A stretch of 64,000 bases of DNA, taken from assembly GCF_003989795.1 (NCBI RefSeq), contig NZ_RZHG01000015.1, positions 1 through 64,000 on the forward strand, written 5' to 3'. Below the pieces are notes generated by a model. The model was not told where the DNA came from. It did not search any database and saw only the letters and a program-made list of their open reading frames with translations. This stretch comes from Vreelandella andesensis. Its GTDB lineage: Bacteria > Pseudomonadota > Gammaproteobacteria > Pseudomonadales > Halomonadaceae. Below are positions 7,973 to 18,083 of this stretch, in pieces; position 1 is the first letter of the stretch; each line of letters begins with the position of its first letter. The position numbers were made by a program, and so were the translations under genes.

Positions 7973-8752
7973 ATGGCCAACGCTGCCCACTGGGTGCCGC
8001 TTAACGTTAAGCACCATGGCGGTTTGATGTGGCAACGTTTTACTGCCTACCATTTTGCTCAGCACATCACCCAGGCAAGCCTAGCAGCGACCGAATTACG
8101 TCACGCCGCTGCCTGTTTTCCTATTGGATTTAACCAAACAACACAAGGCTGGCAGGCTGTCGCACTGTTGGGGCTGCGCGATAGTCAAAATCTTATGGTC
8201 GATAGCCAAGGGCGCTGGCGCGCAGCTTATGTGCCCGCCGTGCTACGCAGCCATCCGTTTGGGCTGTCTGCCGATACCCCTGAAACACTTTGCATCGATC
8301 AGCACTCCCCCTTTGTGGTATCGCGCCTGGATGCCGAACCGTTCTTTAATCAACACGGCGAGCTAGCCAGCTTTCCCCAACACGTACTGGCGTTTCTCCA
8401 GCAGCGGGAAACCGGTTGCCAGCGAGTTGCCCAGCAGCTTGAAGCCCTGGCCAATGCCAACCTACTCACGCCTTGGCTGCCAGAAGGCTATCAAGGCAGC
8501 GCGCCGTTATATCAAATTGATGAGCCCGCTTGGAAGGCGCTATCCACTGAACAAATGGGGCTTTTCTGGCAATTGGATGCCGTCCCTTTAGTGTACGCTC
8601 AGCTCATTTCCCAACAGCAACTTGGCGTTCTTCGCAGCCTCTTTCAGCGGCCAACAACACCGCCGCTGGCAGAATCTCCTTCCCGCCCTCTTTCCGAGTG
8701 GCAGGAAGCGTTCAGCAATGAAGAGCGCTATCAATGGCCGGATCCCTCTTAA
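7973..8752 (+). CDS. SapC family protein
   Basis: Predicted cytoplasmic protein of 259 residues. Seen: VPLNVKHHGGLMWQ near the N terminus, YHFAQHITQASLAATELRHAAACFPIGF, and a closing region of LFWQLDAVPLVYAQLISQQQL followed by repeats of short polar residues; these match the SapC family (named from a surface-array gene cluster). Its biochemical role is not established. It is followed 36 bases later by a TolC-type protein and a complete type I secretion apparatus, so I infer a role in making or exporting a surface protein. ATG at 7973 with AAAGG eight bases upstream. No signal peptide. Confidence 0.8.
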   Translation: MANAAHWVPLNVKHHGGLMWQRFTAYHFAQHITQASLAATELRHAAACFPIGFNQTTQGWQAVALLGLRDSQNLMVDSQGRWRAAYVPAVLRSHPFGLSADTPETLCIDQHSPFVVSRLDAEPFFNQHGELASFPQHVLAFLQQRETGCQRVAQQLEALANANLLTPWLPEGYQGSAPLYQIDEPAWKALSTEQMGLFWQLDAVPLVYAQLISQQQLGVLRSLFQRPTTPPLAESPSRPLSEWQEAFSNEERYQWPDPS

Positions 8753-8788
8753 TTGGGTGCCAAGCACCGACGTTATTCAGGAAAGTGA

Positions 8789-10243
8789 ATGTCTTTTAAT
8801 GTTGATACGCGGCCACGCAAATGGCGACTACTCAGCAGCGTGGCCGCTGCGCTTTTGCTGGCAAGCCCATTACTGTTAGCTCAAACGGCGTTTGATGAAA
8901 CGCTTACCGCAGCCCCGCCATTGCCCGCTTCATCCCTGAAAGGCCCTGCCTTTTCGCCGGAACTGTCGCAACTGCTAACGCGCTTTCGTTGGCACACGGG
9001 TCAGCCAACCGAAGCTACCCCAGCGCTAGGCGTTCTACGCCAAAAGATCCAACAGGCCCTAGAGCAACAACCGCGGATTCTTGCCCAGCGCTCTCGTGAA
9101 CGTGAATCGGTGTTACAAATTGATGAAGTGCGCGCCGTGCGTCGCCCCCAGGTGAACGCTGGGCTTGAGTACCGTAATGACTTGCAACGCACCGAATCAC
9201 TGCCCGACCGTGGCTCTCGCGTCGATGCGGTCGTCACGCTCAGCCAGCTACTGGTAGATTTTGGCGCGAGTGGCGAGCGCATTCGCGCGGCCGATCTTAG
9301 CGCTGAAGCGGCTTATTGGCAGTCCCACGCCAGTGTCGAAGAAGAAGTGCTTTATGCTGTGAACGCCTATCTGGATGTTGCCCGCGTTACCGCCCAGCGC
9401 CAGTTGGCCGAACACAATGTGCAGCAGCATCAGCGTATTTTTGAAGACGTTCAACTGCGCCGCGAGGCAGGCGCTGGTTCGCGAGCCGATGTGCTACGTG
9501 CCCAAAGCCGCTTAAGCGACGCTAACTCCCGGCTAATCTCTTTAGAGGGTGAGCTAGCCCGCGCGATGAACGTCTACCAAGAAGCGTTTTTCTCCACACC
9601 CGACGTGCTGGCCCTACCCCAAGGAGGTGCGCTGCTAAGCGAGGCCAGTGCCGACCAACTGCTGGATAACGCCCTTGCCCGCAACGCTTCGCTGCGCAGC
9701 CAAACCCTGGCTAGCGAGGCCAGCGAAGCCGAGGCTCAAGCCACTCGCAACGCTCGATTACCCAGCCTGAGCGTGGCTGTAGAAGGTCGCCAATTCGATG
9801 TGAATGAGTTCAACGAATCCGATAACGACGTGGCGCTGCTGTTTAATCTTGATTACACGCCTTATAGCGGCGGCGCGACCTCCTCGCGAATTGCCCAGGC
9901 GGTTGAACGTCAGCAGCAGAGCCAATTTGAACGCCAAGCGCTGCATCGCGAGTTGGAGCGGGAAGTCCGCTCTGCCTATACCGATACGCGTACCCGCCTA
10001 GCGGAGCTGGAAGCACAAACCGCTACGCTAGCCGCTGAAGAAGAAGCCCTGCTGGCCTATCGCGATCAGTTCGCTGTGGGAAGAAGCAGCATTAACGATT
10101 TGCTGGATGCCCAGCGCGATCTATTCCAAACCGCACTAGAACTGATCAACCGCCGCGTGCGTTGGGAGCAAGCTAGCTTTCAGCAGCTCGCGGTGACCGG
10201 GCAGTTACTCGATGTGATGGAGATTCACCTTGAACGCCGCTAA
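8789..10243 (+). CDS. TolC family outer-membrane channel for type I secretion
   Basis: Outer-membrane trimeric channel-tunnel subunit that completes a type I secretion pathway. Seen: 484 residues, signal peptide about 1-31 (RKWRLL then a hydrophobic run ending ASPLLLAQ), and then the duplicated alpha-helical and beta-strand repeats typical of TolC, with SRADVLRAQSRLSDA and, later, SSINDLLDAQRDLFQTALELI as the two equivalent helices. ATG at 8789 has AGGAAAG upstream. The 3' end overlaps the ABC exporter gene by 14 bases. It resembles LapE-like channels of large adhesin systems more than the multidrug TolC, judged mainly by context. Confidence 0.93.
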   Translation: MSFNVDTRPRKWRLLSSVAAALLLASPLLLAQTAFDETLTAAPPLPASSLKGPAFSPELSQLLTRFRWHTGQPTEATPALGVLRQKIQQALEQQPRILAQRSRERESVLQIDEVRAVRRPQVNAGLEYRNDLQRTESLPDRGSRVDAVVTLSQLLVDFGASGERIRAADLSAEAAYWQSHASVEEEVLYAVNAYLDVARVTAQRQLAEHNVQQHQRIFEDVQLRREAGAGSRADVLRAQSRLSDANSRLISLEGELARAMNVYQEAFFSTPDVLALPQGGALLSEASADQLLDNALARNASLRSQTLASEASEAEAQATRNARLPSLSVAVEGRQFDVNEFNESDNDVALLFNLDYTPYSGGATSSRIAQAVERQQQSQFERQALHRELEREVRSAYTDTRTRLAELEAQTATLAAEEEALLAYRDQFAVGRSSINDLLDAQRDLFQTALELINRRVRWEQASFQQLAVTGQLLDVMEIHLERR

Positions 10244-12368
10244 CCCCCGCTCGGATGCCCTTGAACAATGCCTGACGTTTGTGGCAACGCGGCTTGAACT
10301 ACCGGTGTCTGAAGCCGCTATTCGTGCCCAACGAGTAGGCACAGGCACCCCGCTCACCCCCGACGGTTTTATTGATGCTGCCGAGCGACACGGCATGGTC
10401 GCCGCCCTGGGGGAACACACACTGGCAACCCTGGGTAATTCGCTGCTACCAGCGGTCGCGCTGTTAAAAAACGGCCGCGCCGTGGTGATCATCGAGCGCA
10501 TTGATGATGAGCGATTTGCGCTGTTCGATCCGGCATTGGGTAACCAGCCGGTCGAAACCGCGCTAAATGCGCTGCAAGCAGAGTACATCGGTCACTTAAT
10601 TGCGGTGCGCGCCCGCTACCGGCCGGTAACACTGAATAGTGAACCAGCGATACAGGGTGGCCACTGGTTTTGGAGCGCACTCTCGTCTAACCGTTGGGTG
10701 TACACCCAAGTGGTGATTGCCGCTGCGTTAACCAACTTTCTTGGGCTTGCCACCTCGCTGTTTATCATGGTGGTTTACGACCGCGTGTTGCCGAACGAGG
10801 CCATTGAATCACTGGTTGCACTGACCATTGGTGTCAGCATCGCCTTGCTGTTTGATTTTGCGGTAAAAACGCTGCGCCAGCTGTTTATTGAACGAGCAGG
10901 CCAAGAAGCCGACCTGCGCATGGGCAGGCGTATTTTCGACCATGTGCTCAATCTACAAATGAGCGCCAAGCGCGGGTCTACCGGTGGGTTTGCCAATACC
11001 CTGAGGGAGTTTGAGTCGCTGCGCGATTTTTTCGCTTCGGCATCGCTGGTAGCCCTCGTCGATTTGCCGTTTATTTTTCTGTTTATCGGCGTCATTTATC
11101 TGATCGGTGGACCGCTCTTTATGGTGCCGCTGATTGCCGTGCCGCTGGTGCTGCTGATTGGTCTTGCCGTGCAGCCTTTCCTTAAACGCCTTTCCGGCCA
11201 AGCGTTTGAAGAGAGTCGTTCCAAGCAGGGCGTGTTGATTGAAGCCGTGGCGGGATTGGAAACTATTAAAGCCAGCGGTGCTGCCCCCATGATTCGCCAG
11301 CGCTGGGAAGAGAGTGTTCAGCAGCAATCTAACGTGGGTCGAAAAGGCCGCGCTATTCAACAGTTCGCCCTGAATGCCACCGCGTTCGCCCAGCAAGCTG
11401 CCCAGGTGAGTATCGTGGTGTACGGGGTATTTTTAGTGGGAGATGGCGTGATTTCCATGGGGGCAATGATCGCCTGTGTGATTCTAACCGGACGGGCACT
11501 CGCGCCGCTGGCACAGTTAGCACAAACCATGACCCGCATTAACCAAGCCCGCACCTCCTACCGCGCGCTCGATCAGCTCATGAATATGCCTTCCGAGCGC
11601 CCGGCTGGTCGTCACTACTTAAGCCGCCCTACCCTTGAAGGCAAAATCAGCTTGCAAGACGTAAGTTTTCGCTATCCAGAGCAAACCACTGCGGCACTGG
11701 CCAATATCAACTTGACCATCGAGCCTGGTGAGAAAGTTGCGCTACTGGGCCGCGTGGGTTCCGGGAAAAGTACCCTGGCGCGGCTACTGCTCGGCATTTA
11801 CCCACCGGAAAAAGGCGCGGTGCTGGTAGACGACACCGACATTCGCCAAATCGACCCCGCAGATTTACGCCACAACATTGGCAGCGTGCTGCAGGAAGCG
11901 TGGCTGTTTTCCGGTACCGTTCGCCAGAATATTGCTATTGGTGCCCACCACCCCACTGATGAGCAAATTCTCCAAGCGGCCAAACTGGCCGGTGCCCACG
12001 ACTTTATCGCCCGCCACCCCCAGGGCTACGACATGCCCATTGGTGAGCGCGGCGAAGGGCTTTCCGGTGGCCAGCGGCAGCTCATCTGCCTTGCCCGCGC
12101 GCTGCTGGGAGCACCCCCAATGTTGCTGATGGACGAGCCGACCAGCGCCATGGATATTCAAACCGAAAAAGAGGTTATTGCACGCCTAAGCGCTGCTAGC
12201 CAGTCGCAAACCCTGGTCATCGTGACGCACCGCACCAGCCTGTTAGCGCTAGTTGATCGCGTGATTATTGTTGATCAAGGCCAGATTATTGCCGATGGCC
12301 CTAAAGCCCAGGTGATGCGCCCTGTTGAAGCGGCGCCCCACCGTACGCGTGAAGGAACAACATTGTGA
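10230..12368 (+). CDS. Type I secretion ABC exporter with degenerate C39-like N-terminal domain
   Basis: Inner-membrane permease/ATPase that drives export of a large unfolded substrate. Seen: 712 residues. Residues 1-130 form a C39-like domain without the catalytic Cys-His-Asp layout of bacteriocin peptidases (the lone Cys14 lies in EQCLTF), as in LapB/HlyB-like exporters, where it binds rather than cuts the substrate. Six membrane helices lie around 155-435. The ATPase has Walker A GRVGSGKST (507-515), signature LSGGQ (611-615) and Walker B MLLMDEP (631-637). The start is TTG at 10230, with GGAGA six bases upstream and a 14-base overlap with tolC. Confidence 0.93.
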   Translation: MNAANPRSDALEQCLTFVATRLELPVSEAAIRAQRVGTGTPLTPDGFIDAAERHGMVAALGEHTLATLGNSLLPAVALLKNGRAVVIIERIDDERFALFDPALGNQPVETALNALQAEYIGHLIAVRARYRPVTLNSEPAIQGGHWFWSALSSNRWVYTQVVIAAALTNFLGLATSLFIMVVYDRVLPNEAIESLVALTIGVSIALLFDFAVKTLRQLFIERAGQEADLRMGRRIFDHVLNLQMSAKRGSTGGFANTLREFESLRDFFASASLVALVDLPFIFLFIGVIYLIGGPLFMVPLIAVPLVLLIGLAVQPFLKRLSGQAFEESRSKQGVLIEAVAGLETIKASGAAPMIRQRWEESVQQQSNVGRKGRAIQQFALNATAFAQQAAQVSIVVYGVFLVGDGVISMGAMIACVILTGRALAPLAQLAQTMTRINQARTSYRALDQLMNMPSERPAGRHYLSRPTLEGKISLQDVSFRYPEQTTAALANINLTIEPGEKVALLGRVGSGKSTLARLLLGIYPPEKGAVLVDDTDIRQIDPADLRHNIGSVLQEAWLFSGTVRQNIAIGAHHPTDEQILQAAKLAGAHDFIARHPQGYDMPIGERGEGLSGGQRQLICLARALLGAPPMLLMDEPTSAMDIQTEKEVIARLSAASQSQTLVIVTHRTSLLALVDRVIIVDQGQIIADGPKAQVMRPVEAAPHRTREGTTL

Positions 12369-13681
12369 GCCGCCCGACTTCACAACTTGATTTTGAACAT
12401 TTTGTGCGCCATGGCCGCGCCAAGCGCCCGATTGCCAGCAGCCTGCTGCTGCTCAGCATTATTGGCTTTTTAGTAATTGGCTTTTTGTGGGCTTATCTCA
12501 CGGAAGTAGACGAAGTGACCCGAGGCCAAGGTAAAGTCGTGCCCTCGCGCAGCCTGCAAGTCGTGGAAAGCCTAGAGGGCGGCGTAGTGACTGAAATTAA
12601 CGTGCGCCGTGGAGATACCGTCGAACAAGGCGACACGCTGATGGTGCTGAGTGGTGGCACACTGGAAGGTGACTACGAAGAGAGCTTACAGCGCCTGCGT
12701 TCGTTGCAACTGCGTTTGCAACGCCTGGAAGCCGAAATTAACCAAACTCCTTTAACACTGGATGACACACTCAGCCAAGGTGCCCCCAGCGTAGCCGCGA
12801 GTGAAACCCGCCTGTTTCACGGGCGTCAACTGGAGCTAAGCGCCGAACTTCAAGTGCTAGAACAGCAAGGCTATCAGCGCCGTCAGGAAAAAGCTGAGCT
12901 TGAAGCCGCGCTAAGCACTGCCCGTTCCGGCGTGCAACTGGCCGAACGTGAGCTGGCCATTATTCAGCCGCTGGCCCAGCGCGGCATTGAACCTGAAACC
13001 TCGCTGCTGCGAATACGTCAATCGCTTAATGAACTACGTGGCGAAGTCGCCCGCCAACAAAGCGCCGTGGCCCGCGCGGAATCCTCCATTGCTGAAATTG
13101 AAGACCGCAAAACAGCCGCCCGCAACGCCTTTGAAGCCGATGCGCTCGCTCAACTGGCAGAAGCGACCTCCCAGGCTGCGGAGCTACAAAAGACCCTTCC
13201 CGGCCGAGCGAATCAGGTGGCACGCACGACCATTCGTTCACCGGTCGCGGGGGTCGTTAATCAAGTGCATATTAGCACCGTCGGCGGCGTCGCAGGCTCA
13301 GGTGAGCCGCTGGTGGAAGTGGTTCCTGCCGACGACACCTTGGTCGTAGAAGCCCATATTCGTCCCTCGGATATCGCCTTCCTTTACCCTGGCCAGCCGG
13401 TAAAGGTGAAGCTAACTGCCTACGACTTTGCCCGCTACGGCGGCTTGGATGGTGAGCTGGTCACTATTGCCGCCGACGCCGTTCAAATGCCGGAAAGCGG
13501 TGAACTTATGTACCCCGTGGAAGTGCGCACCGACGGCTATCTTTATGACGCCGACAATGAACCGCTGGCGATTATTCCCGGCATGGTGGCGGAAATCGAT
13601 ATTCTCAGCGGTAAGCGCAGCATATTGGACTACCTCATGGAGCCCGTGGTGAAAGTACGCGACCGCGCCCTGCGCGATTAA
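12365..13681 (+). CDS. HlyD-family type I secretion periplasmic adaptor
   Basis: Membrane fusion protein joining the ABC exporter to the TolC channel. Seen: 438 residues with a short cytoplasmic N terminus, one membrane helix (about 25-45), a lipoyl/barrel half near 55-95 (ESLEGGVVTEINVRRGD), a long coiled-coil hairpin (about 95-270, rich in Glu/Gln/Arg/Leu), then the second barrel half (TIRSPVAGVVNQVHIST) and a C-terminal beta region. GTG start at 12365 overlaps the exporter's stop codon by four bases (GTGA), so translation is coupled. The secreted substrate, expected to be an RTX-type adhesin, is not encoded in the window. Confidence 0.94.
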   Translation: MSRPTSQLDFEHFVRHGRAKRPIASSLLLLSIIGFLVIGFLWAYLTEVDEVTRGQGKVVPSRSLQVVESLEGGVVTEINVRRGDTVEQGDTLMVLSGGTLEGDYEESLQRLRSLQLRLQRLEAEINQTPLTLDDTLSQGAPSVAASETRLFHGRQLELSAELQVLEQQGYQRRQEKAELEAALSTARSGVQLAERELAIIQPLAQRGIEPETSLLRIRQSLNELRGEVARQQSAVARAESSIAEIEDRKTAARNAFEADALAQLAEATSQAAELQKTLPGRANQVARTTIRSPVAGVVNQVHISTVGGVAGSGEPLVEVVPADDTLVVEAHIRPSDIAFLYPGQPVKVKLTAYDFARYGGLDGELVTIAADAVQMPESGELMYPVEVRTDGYLYDADNEPLAIIPGMVAEIDILSGKRSILDYLMEPVVKVRDRALRD

Positions 13682-13706
13682 CCAACGCGCGGTTTCATCA
13701 ACGCCC

Positions 13707-13736
13707 CTGACGCCAGGGGGTCGTTCGCGGTATACT
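13707..13736 (+). promoter_or_regulatory. Possible sigma-70 promoter for valS
   Basis: CTGACG (13707-13712) and TATACT (13731-13736) are 18 bp apart, about 38 bases ahead of the chosen valS start. A GC-rich hairpin CCCCTG/CAGGGG (13704-13719) overlaps the -35 and lacks a T tract. The -10 is good, the -35 only fair. Confidence 0.4.
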
Positions 13737-13773
13737 TGGCACCATTTTTTTGCAAGCCGTGAGCCGACTCCCC

Positions 13774-16632
13774 ATGGAAAAGACCTACCAACCCGAACAG
13801 ATCGAAACCCGCTGGTACGAACGCTGGGAAGCCGACAATCGCTTCGCCCCCTCAGGCCGTGGTGAACCGTTTTCGATCATGATTCCGCCGCCTAACGTGA
13901 CCGGCAGCCTACACATGGGCCACGCGTTCCAGGACACCATTATGGATACCCTGACGCGCTGGAAGCGGATGCAGGGCAACAACACCCTGTGGCAGGTAGG
14001 CACCGACCACGCCGGTATCGCCACCCAAATGCTGGTAGAGCGCAAAATTGCCGCCGAAGAAGGCAAAACGCGCCACGACCTGGGCCGCGATGCGTTTATC
14101 GACAAAGTGTGGGAGTGGAAAGAAGAGTCCGGTGGCCAGATCACCCGCCAGTTACGCCGCATGGGCGCCAGTGTTGATTGGTCACGCGAGCGTTTCACCA
14201 TGGATGACGGCTTCTATAAAGCCGTACAAGAAGTATTCGTGCGCTTGCACGAAGAAAAGCTGATCTACCGTGGCAAGCGCCTAGTGAACTGGGACCCCAC
14301 CTTGCACACCGCTATTTCCGACCTGGAAGTGGAAAACAAAGAGCAGCAAGGCAGCTTTTGGCACTTCCGCTACCCCCTAGCAGATGGCGTCAAAACCGCC
14401 GACGGTAACGACTACCTAGTGGTAGCGACCACGCGCCCCGAAACCTTGCTGGGTGATACCGGCGTTGCGGTTAACCCCGACGATGCTCGCTATGCCTCGC
14501 TGGTCGGCAAATTTATCGAATTGCCGCTGGTTGGCCGCCGCATTCCTATCGTTGCCGACGAGCATGCCGATATGGAAAAAGGCTCCGGCTGCGTGAAGAT
14601 TACCCCAGCCCACGACTTCAACGACTACGAAGTAGGCAAGCGCCAGAACCACCTGCTGATCAACGTGTTTACCAAGGATGCTACCATTCTTGAACGCGCT
14701 GAAATCTTCGATATTAAAGGCCAGCCGCAGCCCAACGAAGACGCCACTCTGCCCGCCAAGTACGCAGGTCTTGACCGCTTTGAAGCGCGTAAGCAGATGG
14801 TTGCTGACATGGATGCCTTGGGCCTTCTGGAACAAGTGGAAACCATCAACAACACCCTGCCTTATGGGGACCGCTCTGGCGACGTGATCGAGCCGCTGCT
14901 CACCGACCAATGGTTTGTGGCGGTGGAAGAGTTGGCAAAGCCTGCGATTGAAGCGGTGGAAAATGGCGATATCCAGTTCGTGCCGAAGAACTACGAAAAC
15001 ATGTATTTTGCCTGGATGCGCGATCTACAAGACTGGTGTATTTCCCGACAGCTGTGGTGGGGCCACCGCATTCCCGCCTGGTACGACACCGACGGCAATG
15101 TCTACGTTGCCCGCACGGAAGCCGACGCCCGCGAAAAGCATGGATTGGGGGCAGATGTTGAGTTAACCCAAGACGAAGACGTGCTCGATACGTGGTTCAG
15201 CTCGGGCCTGTGGACGTTCGGCACCCTTGGCTGGCCAGAAGAAACGCCGGAGCTTGAGACCTTCCACCCCACCAGCGTGCTGGTGACCGGTTTTGACATC
15301 ATCTTCTTCTGGGTTGCCCGGATGATCATGATGACCCTGAAATTCACCAAGCAGGTACCGTTTAAGACGGTTTACGTGCACGGTTTGGTCCGCGATGGTC
15401 AGGGTCAGAAAATGTCCAAATCCAAGGGCAACGTGCTGGACCCCATCGACCTGATTGACGGCATCACGCTAGATGCGCTGCTGGAAAAACGCACCGGCAA
15501 TATGATGCAGCCGAAACAGGCCAAAGCCATTGCCAAGTCGACCAAGGAGGAATTTAAAGACGGCATTGAAGCCCACGGCACTGATGCACTGCGCTTTACG
15601 TTCCTTTCCCAGGCCACTACCGGGCGCGATATCAAGTTCGATATGAACCGCCTAGACGGCTACCGCAACTTCTGCAACAAGCTCTGGAACGCCTCGCGCT
15701 ATGTGCTGATGAACGCCGAAGGCGAAGATTGCGGTATCTCTTCTCAAGGTCAAGGCAGCGAGGTCGAACTTTCCCTGGCCGACCGCTGGATTATCTCGCA
15801 ACTACAGAAAACCGAAGCCCACGTCACCAAAGCGATGAACGAGTACCGCTTTGACCACGCTTCCCAAGCGCTGTATGAGTTTGTCTGGAACGAGTATTGC
15901 GACTGGTACCTTGAGCTTTCCAAGCCTGTTTTATGGGACGACAATGCCAGTGTCGAAGCCAAGCGCGGCACACGTCGCACGCTGGTGCGCGTACTAGAAG
16001 CGATTTTGCGCCTTGCCCACCCGATGATGCCTTACATCACAGAAGAAATCTGGCAGCGCGTTGCACCGCTGGCAGGCACCTTCGTCGGAGATGGCGCGTC
16101 CATCATGCTGCAAGCCTGGCCAGAAGCCGATGAAAGCAAAATCGATGAGCAGGCGAGCCTGGATATCGAGTGGCTAAAAGGCGTCATCATCGCGGTGCGT
16201 AACATCCGCGCCGAAATGAACATTGCCCCCGGCAAACCGCTGGACGTGTTGCTCACCAAAGGCAAGCCGGAAGACGCCGAACGCCTGGAAAGCAACCGTC
16301 ACTTCCTAGCCAAGCTGGCCAAGCTAGAAAGCGCCACCTGGCTTGCCAACCCAGACGACGCGCCGCTTTGCGCAACGCAGTTAGTGAGTGACATGGAAGT
16401 GTTGGTGCCGATGGCGGACCTGATCGACAAAGACGCCGAACTCAAACGCCTCGCCAAAGAAATTGAAAAGCAGGACAAACTGATCGGCGGCATCGAGAAG
16501 AAACTCGGCAATGACGGTTTTATTGCCAAAGCCCCGATTGCCGTGGTGGAAAAAGAGCGAGGCAAACTCGCTGAATTCCAAGCTGCTAAAAAACTGCTGG
16601 AAGAGCAGCAAACGAAAATTGCGACGCTTTAA
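13774..16632 (+). CDS. valS: Valyl-tRNA synthetase
   Basis: Class I aminoacyl-tRNA synthetase that charges tRNA-Val and edits threonine mischarging. Seen: 952 residues, like E. coli ValS (951). HIGH motif variant HMGH at 47-50, KMSKS at 546-550, a large editing domain between them ([18 protein letters not shown]), an anticodon-binding region, and the C-terminal coiled coil ([20 protein letters not shown]) typical of ValS. The ATG at 13774 ([10 protein letters not shown]) matches the family start; a longer in-frame TTG at 13750 adds eight residues and lies close to the predicted -10. The SD is weak. A strong terminator follows. Confidence 0.98.
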   Translation: MEKTYQPEQIETRWYERWEADNRFAPSGRGEPFSIMIPPPNVTGSLHMGHAFQDTIMDTLTRWKRMQGNNTLWQVGTDHAGIATQMLVERKIAAEEGKTRHDLGRDAFIDKVWEWKEESGGQITRQLRRMGASVDWSRERFTMDDGFYKAVQEVFVRLHEEKLIYRGKRLVNWDPTLHTAISDLEVENKEQQGSFWHFRYPLADGVKTADGNDYLVVATTRPETLLGDTGVAVNPDDARYASLVGKFIELPLVGRRIPIVADEHADMEKGSGCVKITPAHDFNDYEVGKRQNHLLINVFTKDATILERAEIFDIKGQPQPNEDATLPAKYAGLDRFEARKQMVADMDALGLLEQVETINNTLPYGDRSGDVIEPLLTDQWFVAVEELAKPAIEAVENGDIQFVPKNYENMYFAWMRDLQDWCISRQLWWGHRIPAWYDTDGNVYVARTEADAREKHGLGADVELTQDEDVLDTWFSSGLWTFGTLGWPEETPELETFHPTSVLVTGFDIIFFWVARMIMMTLKFTKQVPFKTVYVHGLVRDGQGQKMSKSKGNVLDPIDLIDGITLDALLEKRTGNMMQPKQAKAIAKSTKEEFKDGIEAHGTDALRFTFLSQATTGRDIKFDMNRLDGYRNFCNKLWNASRYVLMNAEGEDCGISSQGQGSEVELSLADRWIISQLQKTEAHVTKAMNEYRFDHASQALYEFVWNEYCDWYLELSKPVLWDDNASVEAKRGTRRTLVRVLEAILRLAHPMMPYITEEIWQRVAPLAGTFVGDGASIMLQAWPEADESKIDEQASLDIEWLKGVIIAVRNIRAEMNIAPGKPLDVLLTKGKPEDAERLESNRHFLAKLAKLESATWLANPDDAPLCATQLVSDMEVLVPMADLIDKDAELKRLAKEIEKQDKLIGGIEKKLGNDGFIAKAPIAVVEKERGKLAEFQAAKKLLEEQQTKIATL

Positions 16633-16651
16633 ACATCCGCTTATAGCGCGA

Positions 16652-16684
16652 CCCAAGACGGCACCTTTGAGGTGCCGTTTTGGG
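16652..16684 (+). terminator. Intrinsic terminator after valS
   Basis: CCCAAGACGGCACCT (16652-16666) pairs with AGGTGCCGTTTTGGG (16670-16684), giving a 15-bp stem with one G-T wobble and a TTG loop. The 3' arm itself contains TTTT. It separates valS from the downstream dioxygenase gene. Confidence 0.8.
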
Positions 16685-16748
16685 TAATGTACCCCGCACG
16701 GCTGAACGCGTCAGGAACAAAACCGCTGACAGCCTGCCCATAAGTGTT

Positions 16749-16771
16749 AGACCATAAGATTCTGATGGTCT
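16749..16771. promoter_or_regulatory. 7-bp inverted repeat upstream of the dioxygenase gene
   Basis: AGACCAT (16749-16755) and ATGGTCT (16765-16771), separated by nine bases, lie about 65 bases upstream of the dioxygenase start. The spacing fits a dimeric regulator site, but no regulator is known and no clear promoter boxes were identified beside it. Confidence 0.3.
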
Positions 16772-16836
16772 GAGGCAAATCACTACCCTTTACCGAGTGA
16801 CACTGCCTTGCATTCACCTATGGAGATCATTCCCAT

Positions 16837-17913
16837 ATGGCAACATTATCCGATAACGGCAGCAGCACGCTTCCTACCATACCGACGCTGAACCCTGACC
16901 ACGTATCGCTGTTCGAGCGAGAAGGGTTGACGGTCAAGCCCCTGGAACCGCTTGGCATTGAAATATATGGCGCCGATGTTCGCACTCGGCTCTCCGAGCC
17001 TGTCATTGAAGCCCTGGAAGTGGAAATGGCCCATCGCGGATTTATCGTCTTCAAGCACCAAACAGACCTCTCGGCAGATGAGCTGGTCGATGCCAGCAAA
17101 TGGTGGGGCGCCGGAGAAATCCATTCGACCCACGGTGTCCACCCCGCCACGCCGGGGATGAACCGAGACATTTTCCGCTGCTCCAACGACAACCGCTACG
17201 GGATCCTAGGCGTGGGGCCCCAGTGGCACAACGACGGCAGCTTCGAGGCCGCGACGTTCTCTCACTCAGCCTACTATATGGCACGCGCCCCCGAGCAAGG
17301 AGGCGGCACGCACTTTGCCCACCAGGGCGCCGCTTTTGATGCGCTACCCGAAGAAAAGCAAGCTTTTTGGGAGCGTTTGGTGTCAGTTAACTCGGCATCA
17401 GGCGTGAGCCACCCTGTTGTTCACACGCATCCCATTTCGGGGCGCAAGAGCGTGTGGCTTCACCTAGGAATGACCGGGGCGGTCATCGAACGGTTTCCCG
17501 AAGAAGACGTACCCATTGATGAACTGCAGCAAGCACCGGCCTCTGTCGAACAGCTTCGCTTGCTCAACGAAACCGAAATGAAGCAGCTTTTCAACGATTA
17601 TAACGATTTGTTGAATGCATCATTCGAGAAGAACTACGGCATACGGTATCACTATGACACCGGCGACTTACTCTACATTGATAACTGGGCGCTAGCGCAC
17701 CGGGCGGCGCCTGAAGCGCATATGTCCGCTGAGGAGCAAGGCCTGCGGATAATGGACCGTGTGACGATCAAATCCAGACAGAACCTAGCGCCTCATTTTG
17801 GCTTGCCGCAACACATTAACTTGGCTGGACCACACCCCTTCAATAGCGACGGTATTTGGAAAGCCGGTGGCGTAGGGTTCCGCTGGAAAGATGATATTCC
17901 CATGCAAAACTAA
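16837..17913 (+). CDS. TauD/TfdA-family Fe(II)/2-oxoglutarate dioxygenase
   Basis: Predicted mononuclear iron dioxygenase that hydroxylates a small substrate while decarboxylating 2-oxoglutarate. Seen: 358 residues. The iron triad is readable: WHNDGSF with His131 and Asp133, and distal His288 in ALAHRAAP; the 2-oxoglutarate arginine is probably Arg304 or Arg308. Family members act on taurine, aryloxyalkanoates, alkyl sulfates or betaine-like amines; the substrate here is not known. GGAG lies 11 bases before the ATG, a little far. It faces the minus-strand demethylation cluster, so it may act on a related compound, but no shared promoter links them. Confidence 0.85.
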   Translation: MATLSDNGSSTLPTIPTLNPDHVSLFEREGLTVKPLEPLGIEIYGADVRTRLSEPVIEALEVEMAHRGFIVFKHQTDLSADELVDASKWWGAGEIHSTHGVHPATPGMNRDIFRCSNDNRYGILGVGPQWHNDGSFEAATFSHSAYYMARAPEQGGGTHFAHQGAAFDALPEEKQAFWERLVSVNSASGVSHPVVHTHPISGRKSVWLHLGMTGAVIERFPEEDVPIDELQQAPASVEQLRLLNETEMKQLFNDYNDLLNASFEKNYGIRYHYDTGDLLYIDNWALAHRAAPEAHMSAEEQGLRIMDRVTIKSRQNLAPHFGLPQHINLAGPHPFNSDGIWKAGGVGFRWKDDIPMQN

Positions 17914-17916
17914 TGC

Positions 17917-18045
17917 ATGCGTTCTAAACGTCGATATCTATTCGACGAGCATGATGGCGAAAACACTGCTATCTCTGGCGATTGTCTATGCACCCGTTGT
18001 GGCATTGAGGTGAGCTTTCCAGGAGCGTCTGTTATGCCCGCCTAA
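17917..18045 (+). CDS. Possible 42-residue protein with a CxCxxC motif
   Basis: An ATG three bases after the dioxygenase stop opens a 42-codon frame starting MRSKRRYLFDEHDGE and containing GDCLCTRCG, a cluster that could bind a metal. There is no clear SD; translation would depend on coupling to the upstream gene. It ends 38 bases before the convergent acyl-CoA synthetase. I do not recognise the family. The close spacing and the Cys cluster argue for it; the short length and poor SD argue against. Confidence 0.35.
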   Translation: MRSKRRYLFDEHDGENTAISGDCLCTRCGIEVSFPGASVMPA

Positions 18046-18083
18046 CGCTGGCCGCCCCAGCAGCAGTATGCATAAGCTCCATT

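Noticed and set aside
16837..17913. Assignment of the dioxygenase as taurine dioxygenase TauD
   Set aside because: Iron-binding residues match the superfamily, but the sequence does not give the substrate and no taurine transport genes are near.
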